NCBI GenBank assembly: GCA_934090935.1 | Contig: CAKOKD010000003.1 | Span: forward strand, 1 to 64,000 | Direction: 5' to 3' | Length of the DNA stretch: 64,000 bases | From: an uncultured Bacilli bacterium | Lineage (GTDB): Bacteria; Bacillota_I; Bacilli_A; RF39; UBA660 | Shown here: piece after piece, positions 16,385 through 24,876 of the stretch | Layout of the letters: each line of letters opens with the position of its first letter | How positions within the stretch are numbered: the stretch's first letter is position 1 | The notes under the pieces: model-generated | Told to the model about the DNA's origin: nothing | Seen by the model: only the letters and a program-made list of their open reading frames with translations | Database searches by the model: none | Program-made: the position numbers and the translations under genes

Positions 16385-17275
16385 TTATACGAAAAGCAAT
16401 AATGCTATCATTGATAATATATTATTAAGTGAATGAACACCAATATTTATAAAAATATTATTTTCTTTTGTATATATATAGGCTAAATACATGCCCATGG
16501 CTATATAAGAAATACTGTTGATAATCTCACTGATATCTAAACTCTTTATTTTTATCAGTAAATTCCCGAATTCTAAGTAATAGAAGACTCCACTTAGAAC
16601 GAGTACTAGAACTATTGCTAGAACGGATAATTTGATTATACGATCATTAGGTTTATTATTCTTAATATAATTTACAATTATACCAATAAGTAATATCTCT
16701 AATATAAACACAATATTATCCGTTACATGCATAAGTCCAAAGATAAGTCCACTTACAGTTATAAATACCCCTAAATTATTCATAAGTTTTCTTATACCAC
16801 CTCTAAATAACACTTCTTCGCTTACAGGAGCAAAGAAAGAGGCAGACAAAGTAATTAATAATGGTAAATTGTTTACCATCTTCTCTATTATCGCTTGATT
16901 ATCCGAAGTACCTACATCTATTCCAAGAAGTGTACTAATGACGGATATAACTATTGCACTTATATATTTGACGGCAAGCAATCCTAGAAAATAGATAATG
17001 ATATTCTTTAAATAAATCAGCAAACGTCCGTTATTTTTTTCTTTTATTTTATTAGCATCTTTTGATAAGATATCATAATAGATTATACCTATTAAAATGG
17101 ATACAATAAAAGATGATATAAAATCATAAATAACAATCATTTTATAGTTTTCAGCACTTATTTTTAAACCTATAACTCTTAGGATAATAAGTACAGGAAC
17201 TGATGTATAAAAGAATACAAAAATCGCGAGTAATATTCTAATCAAGTTCTTTTTTAAATCACTCATTTTCTTCAC
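16385..17275 (-). CDS. CPBP-family intramembrane metalloprotease
   Basis: 296 residues with about eight hydrophobic helices. The CPBP (CAAX protease/bacteriocin-processing) motifs are visible: S-E-E-V-L-F-R-G-G near 153, with the paired Glu and the Arg, and F-G-L-M-H-V near 183 with the His. The family includes Rce1-like proteases and bacteriocin self-immunity proteins; the substrate here is unknown. It overlaps or abuts a shorter multi-pass protein upstream that looks like a degenerate relative, so the two probably form one transcript. Confidence 0.85.
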   Translation of the reverse strand: MKKMSDLKKNLIRILLAIFVFFYTSVPVLIILRVIGLKISAENYKMIVIYDFISSFIVSILIGIIYYDILSKDANKIKEKNNGRLLIYLKNIIIYFLGLLAVKYISAIVISVISTLLGIDVGTSDNQAIIEKMVNNLPLLITLSASFFAPVSEEVLFRGGIRKLMNNLGVFITVSGLIFGLMHVTDNIVFILEILLIGIIVNYIKNNKPNDRIIKLSVLAIVLVLVLSGVFYYLEFGNLLIKIKSLDISEIINSISYIAMGMYLAYIYTKENNIFINIGVHSLNNILSMIALLLFV

Positions 17276-17974
17276 CTATACTATATAGTTTATTAAGAAA
17301 AGTCCAAATAATACATAAATGATGTAAGTTATTATTACAGCAAATATGTTTTTATTCGCCTTATAAAGATACGTTAGAGTTAACATTATAACTCCTGGAG
17401 TTATACTATAGAAAAGTGCAGTTTCAAAAGTACCTCCGCGATTTAAACCATAAAGTATTCCAAAAGTTAAACCAGAGATGATTGATGCTGTAAAGTTTTT
17501 CTTAAATATACAAGAAAAACCAAGTGGGAATATTACGCACAATAGGAATGGTATAAAGATAACTCCCTTTAGAAAGTTAAGAACAAAAGTAAGAGTAAAT
17601 TTTTGATGAAAATAATCAACAAAATTATATGTTACTTTTAGTCCTTTAGCTGATCCTATAGAATTAAGTAAATCGTGTAAAACAATCGTGATAACTATTA
17701 AAAATATAAATGTTGCTACAGAGTAAATAAGATTGTTTAGAAACGTCTTATTATATTGTCTATGTCCATGAACAATATATTTATAATAGATAAAGAATAT
17801 TATTACTGATATAAGAGCATATTTTATTGTATCCATTATAAGATAAATAGTTCCTTTAGGATGAAAGCCAAAAAGACCTAAAAACCTATAATAGAAGAAA
17901 TGAAATATTATAATAACAAGTATGCTCAATAGTAGTTCTACTATTCCAGATGTTTTACCTTTCATATACCTCAC
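17276..17974 (-). CDS. Multi-pass membrane protein, probable CPBP-like pseudoenzyme
   Basis: 232 residues, six or seven hydrophobic helices. The region S-G-L-T-F-G-I-L-Y-G aligns by eye with S-G-L-I-F-G-L-M-H-V of the adjacent protease, and the preceding F-P-L-G-F-S-C-I-F-K-K occupies the place of the E-E-x-x-x-R motif. The catalytic Glu pair and His are therefore absent. It could be a non-catalytic partner or regulator of its neighbour, or simply an unrelated membrane protein with chance resemblance. Its stop abuts the start of the protease gene. Confidence 0.65.
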   Translation of the reverse strand: MRYMKGKTSGIVELLLSILVIIIFHFFYYRFLGLFGFHPKGTIYLIMDTIKYALISVIIFFIYYKYIVHGHRQYNKTFLNNLIYSVATFIFLIVITIVLHDLLNSIGSAKGLKVTYNFVDYFHQKFTLTFVLNFLKGVIFIPFLLCVIFPLGFSCIFKKNFTASIISGLTFGILYGLNRGGTFETALFYSITPGVIMLTLTYLYKANKNIFAVIITYIIYVLFGLFLINYIV

Positions 17975-18015
17975 CTACAATAAAATTATAAACATAAGAT
18001 TTTTTTAGTTCAATT

Positions 18016-18047
18016 AAAAAATGTAAATATTTTATCTATTTACATTT
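18016..18047 (-). terminator. Terminator after the DUF421 gene
   Basis: AAATGTAAATA/TATTTACATTT stem with T-rich tail on the minus strand, about 60 bases beyond the stop codon. Confidence 0.6.
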
Positions 18048-18108
18048 ATTTTTACATTTTCGTTTTACATTGGTTAACTATATATCATTGTAAAGTGTTA
18101 AATACCTA

Positions 18109-18735
18109 CTACTTCCTTACAACATACATTGTATTTCCTTTATAAAAGGCGTATAAAGTATCTTTTAACGATAGATTATTATCATGAAGTTTGTTTATAA
18201 TCCATTCTTTACTTTTATGAATGCTCTTTAATACAGTTAAATCAATCTTACCATCAACTATTATTGGTAGTGGATAACTTTTGTCAATATTTTTTTTGAA
18301 AACAGAAAGACTTCCATCGGTTTCTAGTACAGCATAATCAACATCTTTAAGGCTTTTTATTTTATTAGTTCTTAAAGCAAGAGTTAAATCATCTATGCTG
18401 TATCTTTGTTTAACCATTTCTTTGATGTTTAGTTTCCCTTTATCGATGATCATGCTTGGTTTTCCATCGATAAGTCTTCTAAGCCCATTACATTTAAGCT
18501 GAACATACGCGAGAAGTATTTCTAAACCAACAAGAAGAAGTATCGGTAAAATAGTTAAGAATGTTGATTCATCTTTGTTTTCAATGCTTATAGCTACAAG
18601 TTCAGCTATTAGTATAGATATAGTTAAATCGCTTACAGATAATTGAGCTATCTCTCTTTTCCCCATAACTCTATAACATATAAGAATTAAAAAGTAAAAA
18701 AATATTGTTCTTGACATTACAACCAATAAATCCAT
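18109..18735 (-). CDS. DUF421 / YetF-family membrane protein
   Basis: 208 residues. Three N-terminal helices with the family phrases Y-R-V-M-G-K-R-E-I-A-Q-L-S and D-L-T-I-S-I-L-I-A-E-L-V-A-I, then a cytoplasmic alpha/beta region (D-G-K-P-S-M-I-I-D-K-G-K-L; Y-S-I-D-D-L-T-L-A-L-R; V-D-Y-A-V-L-E-T-D-G-S-L-S-V-F). YetF-like proteins are widespread in Bacilli, including spore-related membrane proteins of the same family, but a molecular function is not settled. It has its own terminator and appears monocistronic. Confidence 0.88.
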   Translation of the reverse strand: MDLLVVMSRTIFFYFLILICYRVMGKREIAQLSVSDLTISILIAELVAISIENKDESTFLTILPILLLVGLEILLAYVQLKCNGLRRLIDGKPSMIIDKGKLNIKEMVKQRYSIDDLTLALRTNKIKSLKDVDYAVLETDGSLSVFKKNIDKSYPLPIIVDGKIDLTVLKSIHKSKEWIINKLHDNNLSLKDTLYAFYKGNTMYVVRK

Positions 18736-18787
18736 ATTATCACCTATTTTATATATGGGTATATTTTCTTATCCTTATTCAATTTCA

Positions 18788-18815
18788 TAAAAAAACTTAA
18801 CAATTAGTTAAGTTT
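18788..18815 (-). terminator. Terminator after the gene at 18834-20300
   Basis: AAACTTAAC/GTTAAGTTT stem followed by a T run on the minus strand. Confidence 0.75.
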
Positions 18816-18833
18816 GGTTTTAAAAGTATCTCT

Positions 18834-20300
18834 TTACATATTGAATATTGAAGGTTTTACTTCATCACGAATTTCATCAACTTGAGAATAAGTTTCTTCA
18901 ACCTTAGAATTTATAAAACTTTCATATTCCTGTCTTTTGGAATCTATATCAACACATTCATCAATTTCCTTATTAAGGGTCAAAAAATCTATGTTTTTAA
19001 GTTTGGCAATCGTCTTTAAAATATACGCACTTAAGATTGGAGAAATATCAAATTTTTTTTCAGATGATGTTAGTTCAACTATGTTTATACAATCACTTAA
19101 ATTGTTATCTATAAGACTTCTAGCTTCTTCAGCCATTTTTTCGTATATTCTTTTTCTTGTATGCTTTAACTTTTCTTGTTTTGCTTCAAAAAGATGTATC
19201 TTTCTCTTGTTTTGATCAATAGTTATTAGGCATTTCTCTGACTCATCAGATATTTGATTTTGTCTTGATAAAGAATATCCATTGAAAATGACATTTGAAG
19301 CATATAAAACTGGTGAACTAGTGTCAACTGAGTTATATGACACATACGAAGAATCAAGAGTTACATGTTCAAATAATACCTTTGATAATTCTTCTAAGGA
19401 AACCTTATTTAGTTCATTTTGATAATTCTTTAAATCTTTAAATAGGACATTCATCAAAGATTTTTCTTTAATAAGTTCATCTTCCATCTCTTCATTTTCG
19501 TGTTTTCTTTTTCCTTTTTCATATATTTTAGATAATCTTTCAAAAACATTTGATTCATCTATAGAGTTTATTACTATTCTATTTTGATTATATCTAGCAT
19601 TTAACGAACTATATTCCTCATATTTGGCTTTATATTTTATTAAAGCATCTAGATATGCAAAAATTAGATGTTGATTTTTTAAACAAAGCTCTAAATATTG
19701 ATTTTTATCATTAAGTTCATTTATCCTATCCGATATTTTTTTCTCCTCATTATAGGCTAAAACATATGATGTTATGGAAATATGAAGTGGTCTATTGGTG
19801 ATAATACTAAAAACTTTTTCAATTGTTTCCTCATTTATTTTAAATCCTTTAAAACTTGATTTTTCATTTTCTACTAGAGGTTTACCAAAAAATTTCTTAT
19901 ACGTTTGATAATCTCCTGATAAGGTAAATGCACACATATCTATCAGTTCTTGACGATTATCTACACCATCTATTATATCTTTTACGAAATATTCATAGTT
20001 ATTCTCTGAAACGATTTCTTTCATTTTATTTAGTCTTTTTATTTTACTTTTTAAGCGTCTTTTAAGAGTTTCATCTTCACTGATAAGTAATGTTTCATTA
20101 TATTCATTTATTAAATTATCGATTTCAGTTATGAGTTTGTCTATCGCTTGAGTGGATGATAAAACTTGATAAAAAAGACTAACTTGAATATTAAATCTTA
20201 TATATTTAAGTAAACGTGATAATATTTCCTTTTCTCTTCTGCTTAACGAATTCGATAAAGCTAAAGTTTTTAGTTCTTCAATATCATCTTTTGCAGTCAT
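18834..20300 (-). CDS. Hypothetical helical protein (488 aa)
   Basis: No family recognised. The protein is cytoplasmic in character: no signal or membrane segment, rich in Lys, Glu, Ser and Asn, with long helical and coiled-coil-like stretches (about 40-100, 190-310 and 360-400). A central part with V-S-Y-N-S-V-D-T-S-S-P is less helical. It stands alone between two terminators, on the strand opposite and divergent to rpsT. It could be a structural or scaffold protein. Confidence 0.7.
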   Translation of the reverse strand: MTAKDDIEELKTLALSNSLSRREKEILSRLLKYIRFNIQVSLFYQVLSSTQAIDKLITEIDNLINEYNETLLISEDETLKRRLKSKIKRLNKMKEIVSENNYEYFVKDIIDGVDNRQELIDMCAFTLSGDYQTYKKFFGKPLVENEKSSFKGFKINEETIEKVFSIITNRPLHISITSYVLAYNEEKKISDRINELNDKNQYLELCLKNQHLIFAYLDALIKYKAKYEEYSSLNARYNQNRIVINSIDESNVFERLSKIYEKGKRKHENEEMEDELIKEKSLMNVLFKDLKNYQNELNKVSLEELSKVLFEHVTLDSSYVSYNSVDTSSPVLYASNVIFNGYSLSRQNQISDESEKCLITIDQNKRKIHLFEAKQEKLKHTRKRIYEKMAEEARSLIDNNLSDCINIVELTSSEKKFDISPILSAYILKTIAKLKNIDFLTLNKEIDECVDIDSKRQEYESFINSKVEETYSQVDEIRDEVKPSIFNM

Positions 20301-20367
20301 TTTATCACCTACCTTTTAAATTTTAACATAAAATATTTTAAATTTTAATAATATTTAACAAATTTGT

Positions 20368-20396
20368 TTGCAAAATACATATTTTTTTGATAAAAT
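20368..20396 (+). promoter_or_regulatory. Promoter of rpsT
   Basis: TTGCAA (20368-20373), 17 bases, TAAAAT (20391-20396), about 30 bases before a strong GGAAGGAG ribosome site. Confidence 0.7.
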
Positions 20397-20429
20397 CTAA
20401 TATGTATTTAAGGAAGGAGCGAAATTATA

Positions 20430-20696
20430 ATGCCTAATATTAAAAGTTCTAAAAAATCTGTAAAAACTGATAGAGTTCAAACTGCAGCAAACAATGAGTA
20501 TACTGCTAGAGTTAAAAACTCAATTAAAAAATGTGAAAAAGCAATTAAAAATAAAGATACTGAAACTGCAAATAAAGAACTTAAAAACGTTATAGCTAAT
20601 ATTGACAAAGCTTGTTCTAAAGGATTAGTTAAAAAGAATACTTGTGCTAGACAAAAATCAAGATTAAATAAAAAAGTAAAAGAAATGAATAATTAA
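20430..20696 (+). CDS. rpsT: 30S ribosomal protein S20
   Basis: 88 residues, highly basic. Typical S20 features: M-P-N-I-K-S-S-K-K-S start, R-V-Q-T-A-A-N-N-E-Y, and the C-terminal A-C-S-K-G-L-V-K-K-N-T-C-A-R-Q-K-S-R-L-N. S20 binds 16S rRNA early in 30S assembly. Own promoter and terminator; one of very few plus-strand genes here. Confidence 0.97.
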   Translation: MPNIKSSKKSVKTDRVQTAANNEYTARVKNSIKKCEKAIKNKDTETANKELKNVIANIDKACSKGLVKKNTCARQKSRLNKKVKEMNN

Positions 20697-20713
20697 AATC
20701 ATTTCTTTTTTTT
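20678..20713 (+). terminator. Terminator of rpsT
   Basis: AAAGAAATGA/TCATTTCTTT stem spanning the last codons and stop, followed by a T run. Confidence 0.8.
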
Positions 20714-20749
20714 ATACTTCATATATGTTATTATTAGGTTGGTGATGTT

Positions 20750-21676
20750 ATGAAAAAGAGATTTTTAGCTTTTTTGTTAAGTGCACTTATCTTAGGCTTT
20801 ACTCTTTATAAGTTGGATAGTATTGTAAATATTGCAAAAAAGTTTTTTAATAATACACCAAAGGTCAGTGTTATTAAAAAGAATCAGTATTCTAAGGGTA
20901 AAGATTATGATTATGTACAAATAAGCAAAGATTTTAAACCTTATAACTATCAAGAACTTTTAAATGTTTTCTATACAGTGCTTGATTATGGATATGAAAA
21001 CTTTACTTTTTATTGTCCAAGTGAATATTTAGATTGTTTGGATGATGTAAAAAAAATAAGCAATCCGGATAACGTTGATATTCTAACGACAATCGGTAAT
21101 TTCGTTTCTCCATATAACAATTTTACAAGTTTAAAAGTGCAATTTGATACATCTGGAGAGGTAACTTTGGATATAAAAAGACTTTATTCGACTGAAGATA
21201 TTATAAACATCAGCAATAAAATAGATGCTATTTGGAAAGATATTGTAACACAAGATATGAGCACTGAGGATATAATATATGAATTTCATGATTATATTAT
21301 AAATCATACAAAGTATGATGAAGCTTATGAAAGTGAGATAAGAAATGGTGAAACCACACATAACTCAGCTAAAGCAAATGGCCCTTTATTTGAAGGATAT
21401 GGAATTTGTTCAGGTTATACAGATGTTTTGAGCATTGTTCTTGATAAACTTGGATTAGATAACTATAAGGTTGCAAGCAAAACTCATGTTTGGAACGCGG
21501 TAAAGATAAACGATGAATGGAAACATATCGATCTTACTTGGGACGATCCTGTAAGCGAAGATCATTCTATAAACAACTTGCTTCATAAATTTTATCTAAT
21601 AGATACTCCTACACTTGAATCATTTGATATAAAAGATCATTCCTTTGATAAATCAATTTATGTAGAATTAAAATAG
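20750..21676 (+). CDS. Secreted/anchored transglutaminase-like protein
   Basis: 308 residues. An N-terminal hydrophobic helix (about 4-20) indicates export or anchoring. The C-terminal half carries a transglutaminase-like (papain-fold) domain with the Cys-His-Asp triad in order: G-I-C-S-G-Y-T-D near 218, K-T-H-V-W-N-A-V near 244, and I-D-L-T-W-D-D-P near 260. Such bacterial domains usually act as proteases or cross-linkers on surface proteins. A GGTTGGTGATG ribosome site precedes the ATG. Ends in a shared terminator that overlaps a small opposite-strand gene. Confidence 0.85.
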   Translation: MKKRFLAFLLSALILGFTLYKLDSIVNIAKKFFNNTPKVSVIKKNQYSKGKDYDYVQISKDFKPYNYQELLNVFYTVLDYGYENFTFYCPSEYLDCLDDVKKISNPDNVDILTTIGNFVSPYNNFTSLKVQFDTSGEVTLDIKRLYSTEDIINISNKIDAIWKDIVTQDMSTEDIIYEFHDYIINHTKYDEAYESEIRNGETTHNSAKANGPLFEGYGICSGYTDVLSIVLDKLGLDNYKVASKTHVWNAVKINDEWKHIDLTWDDPVSEDHSINNLLHKFYLIDTPTLESFDIKDHSFDKSIYVELK

Positions 21677-21702
21677 AACTTCAATCTCGAAGTTCTATTT
21701 TA
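21671..21702 (+). terminator. Terminator of the transglutaminase-like gene
   Basis: AATAGAACTTC/GAAGTTCTATT stem, six-base loop, T-rich tail. The stem overlaps the 3' end of the small gene on the other strand. Confidence 0.8.
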
Positions 21703-21829
21703 TTGTATCAATTTCTTCTATTATTATATCTAGCATATTTCTCCCATTATGTTTATATAAAAGATATCCTGTTAACATAAGACAAGAAAGAGAGAACAAT
21801 GGACAAGCAATATTCATCATTTTTTTCAT
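21695..21829 (-). CDS. Small membrane protein (44 aa)
   Basis: Short frame M-K-K-M-M-N-I-A-C-P-L-F-S-L-S-C-L-M-L-T-G-Y-L-L-Y with one N-terminal hydrophobic helix and an acidic tail (I-I-I-E-E-I-D-T-I-K). A strong GGAGG ribosome site lies six bases before the ATG, the best evidence that it is translated. Convergent with the plus-strand gene whose terminator overlaps its end. No family recognised. Confidence 0.6.
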   Translation of the reverse strand: MKKMMNIACPLFSLSCLMLTGYLLYKHNGRNMLDIIIEEIDTIK

Positions 21830-21855
21830 AAAATACCTCCATTTTTAGTATGGAT

Positions 21856-24036
21856 TTATGATGAGAATTTATTCATAATGAATTCAACTAAGGATGTTTT
21901 TCTCTCTTTACTATAGTTATTATTTACACCGTATACAAACGCACGTATGTCTCCAATAATAACTAAAGACTTTTTGGCTCTGGATATACCTGTATAAATA
22001 AGTTTATTATAAAGCATGCGCATATACTCATTAGAAACAGGCAATATAACATGGTCAAACTCACTACCCTGACTTTTATGGATGCTCATCGCATAAGCAT
22101 GTTTAATTGTTTGAATTTCATCTCTTTTAAAGCTTACTTTATTACCATAAAAATCTATTTTCATAAATTCATTTGGCTTAGATTTATTTATTTCGCTTAT
22201 ATAGCCGATATCTCCATTAAAGATATTCTCTTCAACGTTATTGACAAGGTTTATAACTTTATCCCCAACTCTAAACGTTACAGGGCCAATTTCTACTTCA
22301 TCAAGTTTTTCATTATATGGATTAAAAATGTTTTGTAAAACTTTATTGACCTCATCGATTCCATTTGCGCCTTTATACATAGGAATAAGCACCTGTATCC
22401 CCTTTTCATTAATTCCCTTTTCTACTGACTTTCTTATAATCATACCGATCATATCTTTAATGTTTTCCTTATCGCATGCAATAAAATTATAGTCATCCTT
22501 CTTATCCTGAATATCATAATCGAGTTCCATATTTTTTACTTCATTTGCAAGAATTGGAATAAATGAATTATCACTTTGACGATATATCTCAGTAAGCCTA
22601 ATATGAGGAAACATGCCGGTTTTAATTAAGTCTCTTAAAACATTGCCAGAGTTAACTGATGGTAGTTGATATTCATCTCCTACAAAACATATCTTTGTTT
22701 TTGAATCTATTCCTTTAAGAAGTGAACTCATTAAGAAATTATCGATCATACTTGTTTCATCAACAATAATGAATTTATGGATTTCTTTATTGAATTCATT
22801 TATTCCAAATGAGTTGCTTTCTTTATTCCATTTTAAATATCTATGTATTGTAGAGGAGCCAAAGTTGGTTGTCTCACTCATACGTTTGCTTGCTCTTCCT
22901 GTTGGAGCTAAAAGAGCAACTTGAGTATTCATTTGAAGATCAGTTAAATTATTTACATATTGATACATTCTTAGTAATCCTTTTATAATCGTTGTTTTTC
23001 CTGTTCCTGGTCCTCCGGTGATAATCGATACTGGTTGGCGTAATACCTCTTTAATGGCGTTTTTTTGGAATTCATCATATTTTATATCAAATTCGCTTTC
23101 AACAAATTCAAAGAATTTATCGAATCCTTCAACTTTACTTTCTTCATTATTTAGCATTGTATACAAGGTATCAGCAATGTTTTTTTCATCCAAATAAGTG
23201 TCCATCAAGTAGTATTTATCATCTATTATTTTTATATCTCCGCTGAATATCAACTTTTCAAAGATATCATCGATATGTTCATCAACATCGATATTAAAGT
23301 CTTGATTTAAAACATTAAGGATTTCACTTTTAAAAGAATAAGTGTCTCCAGTTGAGAAAGTGACTCTTTTCATAGCTTCAATAATACACGCCATAATGCG
23401 CATTTCATTTGTTTCTTCATACATTTTAAAGAAAGCTTTATCAAGCGATGAAAAATCAACGAACTCAATTAAAGCGTATAGGTTATTTTTAGCAATTTCA
23501 CGAGCTTTATTGCCATATTTATTCAATATTTTCATAACAGCTTTATTAGAAAAATCAAGATTTTTTAAAAACATAATGGTTTCATCCGAATCATAATAGT
23601 CCATAATGGATTTATATATTTTTTCGGCCGTTGATTCGGAAATGCCAACTTTAAATAGATTGTTTTTATCCTCTTTTATTAAAGAAATCGCATTTTCTCC
23701 TAAGACTTCAACTATTTTTTTTGCTGTTTTTTCTCCACATCCTTTAATAAATGGCGATGATAAAAACTCCTCTACTTTATTAACTCCAACAATTTCTTCT
23801 TTTTTATAACTGCTTACTTGAAATTGATATCCATACTTTTCATTAAGAACATAATTCCCAGTAAGTTCAAACGATTCTTCTAAATTGGTTTCATGAAAAT
23901 ATCCGTTGATTGTGATGGTTGTATTCACGATGTCTTTTATCTCATCATTTGCTGTTTTCACGCGAAAAAGAAGGACTTTATATCCATTATTTCCATCAAA
24001 AATAATTTTTTTGAATTTTCCAGTAATTTTATCCAT
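21856..24036 (-). CDS. recD2: RecD2-type ATP-dependent DNA helicase
   Basis: 726 residues. N-terminal RecD2-specific region with helix-hairpin-helix-like motifs (F-I-K-G-C-G-E-K-T-A; F-K-V-G-I-S-E-S-T-A), then superfamily 1B helicase motifs: G-G-P-G-T-G-K-T-T near 340, I-V-D-E-T-S-M-I-D (motif II), G-D-E-Y-Q-L-P-S, and the UvrD-like C-terminal A-Y-A-M-S-I-H-K-S-Q-G-S-E-F-D. RecD2 unwinds DNA 5' to 3' and acts in repair independently of RecBC. Full length for the family. Confidence 0.96.
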   Translation of the reverse strand: MDKITGKFKKIIFDGNNGYKVLLFRVKTANDEIKDIVNTTITINGYFHETNLEESFELTGNYVLNEKYGYQFQVSSYKKEEIVGVNKVEEFLSSPFIKGCGEKTAKKIVEVLGENAISLIKEDKNNLFKVGISESTAEKIYKSIMDYYDSDETIMFLKNLDFSNKAVMKILNKYGNKAREIAKNNLYALIEFVDFSSLDKAFFKMYEETNEMRIMACIIEAMKRVTFSTGDTYSFKSEILNVLNQDFNIDVDEHIDDIFEKLIFSGDIKIIDDKYYLMDTYLDEKNIADTLYTMLNNEESKVEGFDKFFEFVESEFDIKYDEFQKNAIKEVLRQPVSIITGGPGTGKTTIIKGLLRMYQYVNNLTDLQMNTQVALLAPTGRASKRMSETTNFGSSTIHRYLKWNKESNSFGINEFNKEIHKFIIVDETSMIDNFLMSSLLKGIDSKTKICFVGDEYQLPSVNSGNVLRDLIKTGMFPHIRLTEIYRQSDNSFIPILANEVKNMELDYDIQDKKDDYNFIACDKENIKDMIGMIIRKSVEKGINEKGIQVLIPMYKGANGIDEVNKVLQNIFNPYNEKLDEVEIGPVTFRVGDKVINLVNNVEENIFNGDIGYISEINKSKPNEFMKIDFYGNKVSFKRDEIQTIKHAYAMSIHKSQGSEFDHVILPVSNEYMRMLYNKLIYTGISRAKKSLVIIGDIRAFVYGVNNNYSKERKTSLVEFIMNKFSS

Positions 24037-24070
24037 AAAAGTATTATATCACAAAAAAGAGAATTAAACT

Positions 24071-24820
24071 TTATTTATCCTCTTTATATTCACTTATAAA
24101 CCAAGATTTTAAATTAATATCTTCTAGCCCACTTCCACAATATGAACAATGCTTATTAGAAAGTTCCTTAACCGGTGAACCACAGTTTGGACAATGAATT
24201 CCAACTAAAGATGATGTTTGTTCGTATTTTTCAGGATCATAAACATATATGAATTTAGTTGTATATGACGTTTGTTTCTTGTAGTCTCGATATTCATCTA
24301 TTACTTCATCATCTTTCTTACAAGAGTAATAATATTCTAATGATGTTGCTACAGTAATAATCAAAACTCCATCAGTCTTCTTATATCCTTTTATAGCGTG
24401 TTTATGAAATACAACATCTTCAAAGTTAACTTTTGTGTTGCTATTTTTTAAATCTTGAATTTTACTTTCTAAATTGCTTTTTATTATATTAAGCTCGATT
24501 TTCTTTTGAACATAACCATCTTCTAAAGAATGAAAAATAGCAAGCAGGGATGTTTCAACTTTACTATAAAGCTCGGATTCACTGAAGTTTGGAAAGTCTT
24601 TAATGATTCTTGGAAGAAGTAAATTACTCATTCCAGAAATAGATTTATGACGATATTTACTGTCTTCTTCTCCTTCTTTAATCATGCTCATAAAATCACT
24701 TTTAGATAAACCAAGATTTTTTATACTAGTTTTCAACTTAAAATATAAATATAAGAAAATAAATCCAAGTATAATAAATATACATAAAAGAATAATTCCA
24801 ATAGTTATTAATATTTTCAT
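24071..24820 (-). CDS. Membrane protein with Tim44-like region and C-terminal zinc ribbon
   Basis: 249 residues. N-terminal membrane helix (about 3-27), then an alpha/beta region (F-P-N-F-S-E-S-E-L-Y-S-K-V-E near 75) that resembles Tim44-like domains in order of features. It ends in a four-Cys zinc ribbon, C-P-N-C-G...H-C-S-Y-C-G near 215-232. The assignment to the Tim44-like group is by eye. Function unknown, possibly assembling membrane proteins. Same strand and close to recD2. Confidence 0.65.
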   Translation of the reverse strand: MKILITIGIILLCIFIILGFIFLYLYFKLKTSIKNLGLSKSDFMSMIKEGEEDSKYRHKSISGMSNLLLPRIIKDFPNFSESELYSKVETSLLAIFHSLEDGYVQKKIELNIIKSNLESKIQDLKNSNTKVNFEDVVFHKHAIKGYKKTDGVLIITVATSLEYYYSCKKDDEVIDEYRDYKKQTSYTTKFIYVYDPEKYEQTSSLVGIHCPNCGSPVKELSNKHCSYCGSGLEDINLKSWFISEYKEDK

Positions 24821-24876
24821 CTTACCACCTTAATTTATTCTAACATTATTTGAATACAAAAAAAAGATAAACAATA

